A stretch of DNA of 53,600 bases from Chitinophagales bacterium (GTDB taxonomy: Bacteria > Bacteroidota > Bacteroidia > Chitinophagales > CAIOSU01), in assembly GCA_040877935.1 (NCBI GenBank), contig JBBDNB010000053.1, forward strand, positions 1 through 53,600. Direction: 5' to 3'. The notes under the pieces were generated by a model. The model was not told the origin of the DNA. It made no database searches and worked only from the letters and a program-made list of their open reading frames with translations. Positions 17,405-24,647 of this stretch are shown one piece after another. Both the position numbers and the translations under genes were made by a program. Every line of letters begins with the position of its first letter. Position 1 is the first letter of the stretch.

Positions 17405-18871
17405 TTATTCCCTGTTGACTTGTTTCAATTGGCGCAATGCATTTTTTGCTTTATGATCCAAGCTGAGTTTATAGGCGTGATCTTCATATTCAAATACTTT
17501 TTCAAAGTAAATTTTAGCCCGATCATAATCTTTTTTTTCTAAAAAAATTTTACCTGTAAGATAGGCACTGTTGGCCGGCAGATAAGAACCCTCTTTTTTT
17601 GAAGCAGCAATTACTTTTTCATAATAAAAAAGGGCAGTTTCCGTATGCTCTAATGCATGATAAATACGCCCCAGGCGATATTGCTTTTCTGTAGAGATAT
17701 TTTTGTTTTCCGGTTTTAAGATAGCCAATGCCTGCTGATAATAGCCTCCGTCAAAAAGCAAACGTGCTTTGAGCAATTCTACATCGGGATTAACAGCTTC
17801 TAAAGCGGCCTTTTGTGCTGCCCGGTCTGTTTCATTTGACTCAGCACCTCTGTTTAAAACAGCTTGCTGATAGCTTCCAAAGCCTTTTAAATTATTGTGA
17901 ATTAATGCATTCCAGGATAAATAATGCAAAGCAGATTTCACGAAGTTTTCACCCTTGTTGTAATCTAGAAAATACCTGAGCCACAACTCGGCAGCCGAAT
18001 CCAGTTTTTGCAAATACAATTTTCCCCGCAACAAAAACAGCATTGGAAATCGCTGGTATTCTTCAAAAGAAATATTTTTCAGCAATGCAAGGGCTGTATC
18101 GTTTTGCCCAGCATAATTGGCACTATTGGCCAATAGATAAGTGTAAAAAAGGGGTGGTTGGCTATTCTGCTCATCCTTCAACAATGCATAAGCTTTTTCA
18201 GCATTACCCCCCAGATGCAATTCCAGCGCTGCACTTAACAAGGTGCATTCCTGCCTGAAATAAAACATCGGATTCTGTGAAAGTCGATAAAGTTTATCTT
18301 CTGCCTTTGACAAATCCGCATCTATGCTCAGTAGCTTTAATATCCATTGATATTGCTCAGGTACAGCACTAAAAATCGCCTCACAGATAGCCAGCGTTTT
18401 TTCCGCAGGATGGGCAATGATCGCACGATCCACCACCTCTTTGCTGAAAAGATAAGCACTGCGCAATTGAAAAAATCCACTTAGGTAATTCTGCTCATTG
18501 AGTTGTATTAAAGCCTCCTGTAATTGTGTTTCAGCATTAAAATAATCTCTCCAATAGCCGTTGGCAGTGTTGTTTTGCTGTATTAGTGATTTGTTTTTCT
18601 CAAGCCGGGCAGAAAGCGTTTCAAATTTGATTGAACCGGACTGTACGTAATATTTCACAAAAAGCCCGTAATGCCTGAGGTATGGGACAAACAAATTTTC
18701 AGGATTTTGTTTGATTTCATTTGCGAGTTGCAATTCCAATTCTTCAAAATCGAGATCAAGCAAAGCCTGGTATGCTAATTTGCAATGGACTGAAAAATGA
18801 GTATCCTGAGCCTGTGTGTGCAATACACAGCATAAATAGATCAATAAAGAAAGAATCAGAAATTTGGGCAT
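17405..18871 (-). CDS. exported TPR-repeat protein
   Basis: An approximately 488-residue protein with a signal peptide (MPKFLILSLLIYLCCVLHTQAQ at residues 1-22, written here only as a position). The ATG at 18871 is chosen because it places this peptide at the N-terminus; the frame is open to 18919. The body is all-helical with tetratricopeptide-like units, clearest near the C-terminus: YRLGRIYHALEHTETALFYY and AYLTGKIFLEKKDYDRAKIY. Probably a periplasmic or outer-membrane scaffold; the function is unknown. Confidence 0.75.
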   Translation of the reverse strand: MPKFLILSLLIYLCCVLHTQAQDTHFSVHCKLAYQALLDLDFEELELQLANEIKQNPENLFVPYLRHYGLFVKYYVQSGSIKFETLSARLEKNKSLIQQNNTANGYWRDYFNAETQLQEALIQLNEQNYLSGFFQLRSAYLFSKEVVDRAIIAHPAEKTLAICEAIFSAVPEQYQWILKLLSIDADLSKAEDKLYRLSQNPMFYFRQECTLLSAALELHLGGNAEKAYALLKDEQNSQPPLFYTYLLANSANYAGQNDTALALLKNISFEEYQRFPMLFLLRGKLYLQKLDSAAELWLRYFLDYNKGENFVKSALHYLSWNALIHNNLKGFGSYQQAVLNRGAESNETDRAAQKAALEAVNPDVELLKARLLFDGGYYQQALAILKPENKNISTEKQYRLGRIYHALEHTETALFYYEKVIAASKKEGSYLPANSAYLTGKIFLEKKDYDRAKIYFEKVFEYEDHAYKLSLDHKAKNALRQLKQVNRE

Positions 18872-19058
18872 ATTGCGTAAAAATAGGATAGAACCACCTT
18901 TTTTCCAGTCTAACAACAAAAACTAAAAAATCTAAATCTGGTGAATTACTGATCAAATTTGCATAAAACAAGGCAGTAAACGCACCGAATTTACAAAAAA
19001 CACCTTTATACCATTTACAGGTGAGTTTCTGTAATTTAGCTTTCTGACAATAGAATCG

Positions 19059-19066
19059 TAAATTTG
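19059..19066 (+). promoter_or_regulatory. -7 promoter element upstream of the small protein and mutL
   Basis: TAAATTTG matches TAnnTTTG and ends 4 bases before the ATG at 19071. Confidence 0.45.
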
Positions 19067-19070
19067 CAGT

Positions 19071-19382
19071 ATGCCGCTATTTAATATCAAAACCGCTTTT
19101 TTCAAGGCTCCAAAATACCAGCGCTTTAACTTCATTCCGCGCTATTACGACCCCGACAGGGAGGAGTTTGAAAAACGCGTGCGTGCGGCTGAAATGGAAA
19201 GCAAACTGGAAAACACCGAGGAACAACTCCGAGAGCTAAAGATCAAAAACAGTTTTAAAAGAGCGCGGGAAAAATCGATGAATTTAAATGCCAAACATGA
19301 AATTAAAAAATCGAGAATCCGTTTTGCTGTTATTCTTGCAATACTCGTAGCTACTGCGGCCTGGATTATCTTTAGCGTATAA
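19071..19382 (+). CDS. small conserved membrane protein preceding mutL
   Basis: A 103-residue protein. The N-terminus is basic and aromatic (FNFIPRYYDPDREEFEKRVR), the middle is a charged, probably coiled-coil helix at about residues 28-78, and the last 20 residues form one hydrophobic segment (FAVILAILVATAAWIIF). It therefore looks tail-anchored with its bulk in the cytoplasm. Similar proteins sit before mutL in other Bacteroidota. No function is known to me. The gap to mutL is 20 bases, so the two are probably cotranscribed. Confidence 0.75.
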   Translation: MPLFNIKTAFFKAPKYQRFNFIPRYYDPDREEFEKRVRAAEMESKLENTEEQLRELKIKNSFKRAREKSMNLNAKHEIKKSRIRFAVILAILVATAAWIIFSV

Positions 19383-19402
19383 TTATCTTTAAGTAAAATT
19401 TC

Positions 19403-21268
19403 ATGTCAGACCTGATCAATTTATTGCCAGATGCCATTGCCAACCAAATAGCTGCAGGAGAGGTTGTGCAAAGACCTGCATCTGTGGTAAAAGAAATGAT
19501 GGAAAATTCTGTGGATGCCGGTGCGCGGAATATCCAATTGATCATAAAAGATGCGGGAAAACAATTGATACAGGTAACGGATGATGGCACGGGAATGTCG
19601 GAAACCGATGCGCGGATGTCATTTGAACGCCACGCCACTTCCAAGATCAGAACGGTGGATGACCTTTTTGCCATACGTACGATGGGTTTTCGGGGCGAAG
19701 CAATGGCCTCTATAGCTGCCGTAGCAAAAGTTGAACTGAAATCGCGACAGCACGATAAAGAATTGGGCACCAAAATCATTATTGAAGGCTCGGAACTGAT
19801 CACACAAGAGCCCTGCCAATGCCCGGCAGGAACAAGCATTAGTGTGAAAAACCTGTTTTACAATGTGCCGGCACGCAGAAATTTCCTGAAATCAAACCCG
19901 GTGGAAACCCGCCACATGATTGATGAGTTTACCCGACTTGCCCTTGCTCATCCCGACATTCATTTTACCATGCAGCACAATGGGCTGGAGCTTTTTCATC
20001 TCAATTCTGCCAATTTACGACAGCGTATTGTTTCTATATTTGGCAATGCTGCCAACGGACGCATTGTGCCCATAGAAGAAGAAACAGATATAGTAAAGCT
20101 CTATGGATTTATTGGCAAACCGGAATTTGCAAAAAAAACCAGGGGAGACCAGTTTCTTTTTATCAATGACCGCTTTGTGAAAAACAATTATCTCAACCAT
20201 GCGGTTTTTAGCAATTACAACGATCTGATTCCCAAAGGGAATTACCCCTTCTTTGTGCTTTTTCTGGAAATTAATCCGCAAAAAGTGGATATCAATGTGC
20301 ATCCCACCAAGCAGGAAGTGAAGTTTGAAGATGAACGGGCTATCTACAATATTGTGCGCGCCAGTACTAAACACGCACTGGCCAAATACAGTGTAACACC
20401 AACTTTGGACTTTGAACAGGAGCAGAGTTTCAACCGCATTCAGGGCAATCCGGGACTTTCTTCTTCGGACAATTTTAATCCCGAAAAATTTGCAGGAAAA
20501 AGTGGACAGGGACTGAATACCGCCCACCAGATCAATGCCTGGAAAACGCAGGATTCTCAGCGTGAAAATAACAATCTGAGAAATTGGGAGAAATTATTTG
20601 ATGGCGTAAAAACAGAAAGTCATCAGGAGGAACAATCCATGACATTAAAGAGCTCATGGGATGATGCCGGAGCTCAAAGAATGCCACATTCAGAAAGCAT
20701 AGAGCGCAAACAGCCCTATCAATTGCACGGAAAATACATTCTCTCGCCCATCAAGTCTGGCTGTATTTTGATCGATCAGCACCTGGCACATGAGCGCATT
20801 CTTTACGAAAAACTGATGCAATCTTTTGAGCAGAAAAAAGTAGCCACACAAAAACAATTGTTCCCACAGACGGTTACTTTTTCAGCACAAGACAGCTCGC
20901 TGGTATTGGAATTGCTGAACGATATTAATGCGCTGGGTTTTGACATTCAGGAGTTTGGAAAAAATACTTTTGTGGTTCACGGAGTGCCGGCAGATATTGG
21001 AACCAATGAAGAACAAGTTGTGCTGGAAGAATTGATAGAAAATTACAAACAAAATCTGCAAGAATTGAAACTGGACAAGAGAGAAAGCCTGGCGCGTTCA
21101 CTTGCGCATGAATCGGCCATAAAGAAGGGCAAACTCATGGAAGCTGAAGAGATGAAACAATTGGTTGATGAGCTTTTTGCATGCGAACAACCCTACCTGG
21201 CACCCAATGGTAAAAAGACTTTTATTACTTTAGATTTTCAGGAACTCGAAAAAAGATTTGAATCATAA
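19403..21268 (+). CDS. mutL: DNA mismatch repair protein MutL
   Basis: A 621-residue MutL. The N-terminal GHKL ATPase shows IAAGEVVQRPASVVKEMMEN, DDGTGM and TMGFRGEAMASIA; the transducer domain carries NVHPTKQEVKF. A variable linker covers about 330-430. The C-terminal dimerisation/endonuclease domain has the metal motif as DQHLAHERILYE, where the usual DQHA has Leu for Ala but both Glu residues remain. The usual C-terminal CPHGRP is replaced by APNGKKTF, so endonuclease status is uncertain. Confidence 0.96.
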   Translation: MSDLINLLPDAIANQIAAGEVVQRPASVVKEMMENSVDAGARNIQLIIKDAGKQLIQVTDDGTGMSETDARMSFERHATSKIRTVDDLFAIRTMGFRGEAMASIAAVAKVELKSRQHDKELGTKIIIEGSELITQEPCQCPAGTSISVKNLFYNVPARRNFLKSNPVETRHMIDEFTRLALAHPDIHFTMQHNGLELFHLNSANLRQRIVSIFGNAANGRIVPIEEETDIVKLYGFIGKPEFAKKTRGDQFLFINDRFVKNNYLNHAVFSNYNDLIPKGNYPFFVLFLEINPQKVDINVHPTKQEVKFEDERAIYNIVRASTKHALAKYSVTPTLDFEQEQSFNRIQGNPGLSSSDNFNPEKFAGKSGQGLNTAHQINAWKTQDSQRENNNLRNWEKLFDGVKTESHQEEQSMTLKSSWDDAGAQRMPHSESIERKQPYQLHGKYILSPIKSGCILIDQHLAHERILYEKLMQSFEQKKVATQKQLFPQTVTFSAQDSSLVLELLNDINALGFDIQEFGKNTFVVHGVPADIGTNEEQVVLEELIENYKQNLQELKLDKRESLARSLAHESAIKKGKLMEAEEMKQLVDELFACEQPYLAPNGKKTFITLDFQELEKRFES

Positions 21269-21298
21269 ACACAACAGGCACAGCCTAAAGCATAAACT

Positions 21299-21955
21299 AT
21301 GTATAATTCCATACCTCCCGTAGTCAAAAACCTATTAATTATAAACGGGTTATTATTCCTGGGCACTGTTGTAGCAGAAGGTTTTGATATCAGCCTAATT
21401 AGAATTTTGGGTTTGCATTCCTTGCAGTCTGAATTTTTCAAGCCTTATCAATTTATCACTCATATGTTTATGCACGGGGGCTTTCTGCATATTTTTTCCA
21501 ATATGTTTGCCCTGTGGATGTTTGGTTCACGCCTGGAAATGACCTGGGGCTCGAGCCGTTTTTTATTTTATTATTTTTTCACCGGACTTGGTGCTGCTGC
21601 TTTGCATTCTGGAGTTACATACTGGGACATAGAACAGCAAAAAGCCGCTGGGTTGGCCGGCCAGGAATTGTACCGTCTAATCAATATTCCTACGGTAGGA
21701 GCATCCGGAGCGGTATTTGGTGTGTTGATCGGTTTTGGGCTTTTGTTTCCCAATACACAGCTGATGTTGCTTTTCCCACCTATTCCAATTAAAGCTAAAA
21801 TATTTGTGTTTTTATACGGTGCGTTCGAACTCTATGCGGGTTTCAGCTCTTTTAGCGGAGGTAGTAATATTGCGCACTTTGCGCATGTTGGAGGCATGGT
21901 ATTTGGCTTTATTTTAATTAAATATTGGCAAAAGAAAGGCAATAGTTTTTATTAG
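21299..21955 (+). CDS. rhomboid family intramembrane serine protease
   Basis: A 218-residue protein with about six membrane segments. Rhomboid catalytic features are complete: Asn in GGFLHIFSNMFALW, nucleophile Ser136 in GASGAVFG, and His196 in AHFAHVGGMVFG. It lies 30 bases after mutL and 38 bases before a second rhomboid gene, so an operon is likely. The substrate is unknown. Confidence 0.92.
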   Translation: MYNSIPPVVKNLLIINGLLFLGTVVAEGFDISLIRILGLHSLQSEFFKPYQFITHMFMHGGFLHIFSNMFALWMFGSRLEMTWGSSRFLFYYFFTGLGAAALHSGVTYWDIEQQKAAGLAGQELYRLINIPTVGASGAVFGVLIGFGLLFPNTQLMLLFPPIPIKAKIFVFLYGAFELYAGFSSFSGGSNIAHFAHVGGMVFGFILIKYWQKKGNSFY

Positions 21956-21993
21956 CAAAAAGCTGATAAGCCAAACAATTCAATTGCAAATAA

Positions 21994-22929
21994 ATGTACG
22001 GAAAGAGCACAGGTTTATGGGAAGATTTTAAAATGGAGCTGAACAGCGGCAATATTATCAGCCGACTGATTCTCATTAATGTAATTGTATTTTTACTGGC
22101 GAATATTATCAATGTTTTTGCCTTTTTGCTGAGCGAGGAAAAAAGTGCTGCCGGCCTTTTTCTCAGCAATATACTCAAGTGGGTAATGCTTCCTGCCGAC
22201 CTCATGCAATTGCTTTATCGCCCCTGGACACTGATTACTCACATGTTCACCCATTTCGGGTTTTTTCACCTGCTGTTTAATATGCTATGGCTGTATTGGT
22301 TTGGTCGGATTTTAAGTGAATTTGTAGGACAAAAGAAAATACTTCCGCTCTATATTATGGGCGGACTGGCCGGGGCGATTTTACTCATTGCTTCTTATAA
22401 TATTTTTCCGGGTTTACAGTCTTCTGTGCCTTATGTGCAGGCGCTGGGCGCTTCTGCCGGTGTGCTTGCCATAGTTGTAGGAGCGGCCACCCTGGTTCCT
22501 GATTATTCGGTGCACCTGCTTTTTTTGGGCAGTGTGCGCATCAAATACATTGCCCTGGTACTTGTTTTAATTGATTTGATTAGTATTCCGCAGGCCAATA
22601 CCGGTGGCCATATTGCCCACCTGGGCGGTGCGGTTTTCGGCTATCTCTTTGTGCGGCAAATGCAAACGGGCAATGACTGGTCCATTCCTTTCAATAATTT
22701 GATGGATAAAATAAGTGGGGTTTTTAGCTCACTAAGCAGACTACGCAAACCCAGAGTAGTCTATAAAAACCCAAAAAGCAGTACTGTTAAAAGCAGCTCT
22801 GCAAAGAAAGACTCAAAAAACAGGCAGGAGCGTGTTGATGAAATTCTGGACAAAATTTCCAGTTCGGGCTATGATAGTCTCACTGCTGAAGAGAAAGCAT
22901 TTTTATTCCAGGTCAGTAAAGAAGAATAA
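21994..22929 (+). CDS. rhomboid family protease with a C-terminal DUF6576-like tail
   Basis: A 311-residue protein whose membrane part carries Asn in GFFHLLFNMLWLYW, Ser154 in LGASAGVLA and His209 in HIAHLGGAVFG, so the Ser-His dyad is intact. A cytoplasmic tail of about 80 residues follows: a basic Ser/Lys linker, then ERVDEILDKISSSGYDSLTA and EEKAFLFQVSK, which is the DUF6576 pattern. Its stop overlaps the next start (TAATG). Confidence 0.9.
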   Translation: MYGKSTGLWEDFKMELNSGNIISRLILINVIVFLLANIINVFAFLLSEEKSAAGLFLSNILKWVMLPADLMQLLYRPWTLITHMFTHFGFFHLLFNMLWLYWFGRILSEFVGQKKILPLYIMGGLAGAILLIASYNIFPGLQSSVPYVQALGASAGVLAIVVGAATLVPDYSVHLLFLGSVRIKYIALVLVLIDLISIPQANTGGHIAHLGGAVFGYLFVRQMQTGNDWSIPFNNLMDKISGVFSSLSRLRKPRVVYKNPKSSTVKSSSAKKDSKNRQERVDEILDKISSSGYDSLTAEEKAFLFQVSKEE

Positions 22930-24035
22930 TGTTACAGCGCTTTCTGACATATGTTTTGCTTTTTATTGTCCTGAGCTGGAGCTTATTGCTTGCAATTTCT
23001 ATTGTTGCGGTACATTCATCTTATGAATTTGTTTGGTGGACAGGTTTATTGGCACTTGCTTTTCCGGTATTGTTGTTTGGTGAATTTGTTCTGCTGGTTT
23101 TTTGCCTTTTTGTAAAATGGCCTTTTGCATTAATTCCGCTCTTGTTTATTCTTGGCTCCTGGCAAAATATCAAACATTATGTAGCTTTTTCGCCCAATAA
23201 AACAGCATTGCAAAACAAAGGGGAAACACTTAAAATCATCTCCTATAATGTCAATGTTTTTGATCTCTACAATTGGACCAATAACAGGGCAACCAAAGAT
23301 TCTATGTTGGGACTCATTAAAAGAGAAGACCCCGATATACTTTGCCTTCAGGAGTTTTACACTGAAAATGCTTTCAGTAATTTCAACACTTACAAAGTGC
23401 TTCAGGAGCATTACAAATACAATTATTTTCACAAAGGAATAGAACTTCCAGGGGGCAAACATTGGGGGCTGGCTACTTTCTCCAAATATCCAATTTTAAA
23501 CAATCGCACAATCGGTACAACAGACAATAGATTAAACCTTTGCCTGGTTAGTGATATAGATGTAAATGGAAAAAGCATCAGTATTTATAATACGCATTTA
23601 CACTCTTATCACGTAAAAGAAGCAGACCTTACGAGGCTCAACAGAAATAATGAAATCGACCAAAACCTGGGCGCAATACAAAACCTGCTCTATAAAGCAA
23701 AACTTGCCTATACCAAAAGATTGCAACAAGTAAAAGCCATTAAAAATGACTTGAATCAAAACAAATTGCAGAGCATTATTTGTGGTGATTTCAATGATAC
23801 GCCCAATTCATTTCCTTATCGCCATATAAAATCGGGTATGAAAGATCCATTTCTGGAAAAAGGCTTTGGTCTGGGCGGCACCTATCGGGGCGGTACTATC
23901 ACAGGGCGACTTCCCAAAGTACGCATAGATTTTATTCTTTGCGACACTTCATTTGAAGTCAAAAGTATTGATGTGCTTCGCTATCCATACTCTGACCATT
24001 ATCCACTAATAAGTACACTGGTATTGCCGGAGTAG
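22929..24035 (+). CDS. endonuclease/exonuclease/phosphatase (EEP) family protein, membrane-anchored
   Basis: A 368-residue protein. Two or three hydrophobic segments occupy residues 1-80. The EEP fold follows with ISYNVNVFDLYNW, metal Glu in PDILCLQEFY, GDFNDTPNSF, DFILCD and the C-terminal SDHYPLIS. All hallmark residues are present. Family members cut DNA or hydrolyse phosphodiesters or lipids; with this N-terminal anchor a periplasm-facing domain is likely. It is coupled to the rhomboid gene by TAATG. Confidence 0.88.
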   Translation: MLQRFLTYVLLFIVLSWSLLLAISIVAVHSSYEFVWWTGLLALAFPVLLFGEFVLLVFCLFVKWPFALIPLLFILGSWQNIKHYVAFSPNKTALQNKGETLKIISYNVNVFDLYNWTNNRATKDSMLGLIKREDPDILCLQEFYTENAFSNFNTYKVLQEHYKYNYFHKGIELPGGKHWGLATFSKYPILNNRTIGTTDNRLNLCLVSDIDVNGKSISIYNTHLHSYHVKEADLTRLNRNNEIDQNLGAIQNLLYKAKLAYTKRLQQVKAIKNDLNQNKLQSIICGDFNDTPNSFPYRHIKSGMKDPFLEKGFGLGGTYRGGTITGRLPKVRIDFILCDTSFEVKSIDVLRYPYSDHYPLISTLVLPE

Positions 24036-24043
24036 GTTTTTGT

Positions 24044-24087
24044 GCCCAGAACAAACTCTGACAGTGTCTTGCCTATAATGGCAAGCA
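24044..24087 (+). repeat. direct repeat, left copy
   Basis: A 44-nt unit from GCCCAGAAC to GGCAAGCA, identical at 39 of 44 positions without gaps to 24511-24554. The inner stem CTTGCC..GGCAAG keeps its pairing. It lacks the T-arm-like continuation seen in the right copy. Confidence 0.75.
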
Positions 24088-24090
24088 CAT

Positions 24091-24258
24091 TTATTTTATC
24101 TGATGTTGAGGGGAGTTTTTCCACTTAGCACACATTTTTTCAAGGTATTTCTTTTCCTCTTCTAATGTCATGTCCTGAATCTCTTTGTTGAATTTGTCTC
24201 TTATTGCTCTCAGTTTTTTTACCAAACCTTTTTGCGTTTTGATCTTTTGGTTAATCAT
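24091..24258 (-). CDS. small partner/antitoxin-like protein next to a PIN remnant
   Basis: A 55-residue ORF: MINQKIKTQKGLVKKLRAIR, then a charged helix with RDKFNKEIQDMTLEEEKKYLEKM. It resembles the short proteins (core pattern RxIRDKxxxEIxxMTxEE) encoded directly after PIN-domain toxins in many bacteria. Its ATG overlaps the end of the PIN remnant in the sequence ATGATTAA, the usual coupling in intact pairs. Its stop lies 3 bases from the left direct repeat. It is probably the surviving half of a toxin-antitoxin pair; expression is unknown. Confidence 0.6.
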   Translation of the reverse strand: MINQKIKTQKGLVKKLRAIRDKFNKEIQDMTLEEEKKYLEKMCAKWKNSPQHQIK

Positions 24259-24431
24259 ATCTCTCTATTTCTTTAGGTGTACGTATTTCAATTGGAGTAT
24301 ATCCCTCTTGAAGGTTAATTTTGAATATGTTCGTCAAGTATCCGTTCAAAAAACGGAATCGTTTTGCTTGAAAATTCCTCGTCAAAATACCCTCCAAAAA
24401 CCGATGTGTCCAGATATGCTGATTTGATCAT
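24251..24431 (-). pseudogene. internally deleted PIN-domain (VapC-like) toxin gene
   Basis: From ATG 24431 the frame encodes 38 residues beginning MIKSAYLDTSVFGGYFDEEF, the PIN-domain opening with the first catalytic Asp in YLDTS, and stops at 24315. In another frame, 24313-24251 encodes LQEGYTPIEIRTPKEIERYD and a stop, the usual C-terminal end of such proteins. The roughly 100 central residues with the other acidic catalytic residues are missing, so the toxin is dead. Confidence 0.65.
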
Positions 24432-24510
24432 ACTTAAAGGTACAACAAATCACTATCTTTTGATACTGGCTCACTTTCATAAAAGCATGTGAGTATAAGT
24501 CAAATCTTGC

Positions 24511-24554
24511 GCCCAGAACTAACTCTAACAGGGTCTTGCCTAAAACGGCAAGCA
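24511..24554 (+). repeat. direct repeat, right copy
   Basis: Matches 24044-24087 at 39 of 44 positions and, together with it, brackets the PIN/partner cassette. It forms the 5' part of the tRNA-like hairpin 24520-24576. Confidence 0.75.
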
Positions 24555-24576
24555 GGTTCAAATCCTGTCAGAGTTA
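24520..24576 (+). repeat. tRNA-like hairpin (no D arm)
   Basis: TAACTCTAACAGG pairs with CCTGTCAGAGTTA (one mismatch). Inside are CTTGCC-TAAAAC-GGCAAG and a T-arm-like CAGG-TTCAAAT-CCTG with a canonical seven-base T loop. At 57 nt, with no D arm and no CCA, it is not a working tRNA. It may act as a hairpin or be tRNA-derived. Confidence 0.55.
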
Positions 24577-24647
24577 GATTTCAAATAATCCAATAAATAT
24601 TTTAAATTCATTGAATGGTAAATCATGGGTTTTCGACAAGCAATGCA

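Larger units (their letters stand above)
24036..24614. other. 579-base gap holding a decayed PIN/partner cassette between direct repeats
   Basis: Contains 44-nt direct repeats (24044-24087, 24511-24554), a short minus-strand gene (24091-24258), a broken PIN-domain gene (24251-24431) and a tRNA-like hairpin (24520-24576). Confidence 0.7.

Noticed and set aside
24520-24576. Functional tRNA gene
   Set aside because: Only 57 nt, with no D arm and no CCA; the T-arm resemblance alone is not enough.
24044-24580. Integron attC sites around the toxin cassette
   Set aside because: The right copy ends in GTTAGAT, which fits GTTRRRY, but the left copy has no such half, the matching RYYYAAC box is poor and no IntI gene is present.
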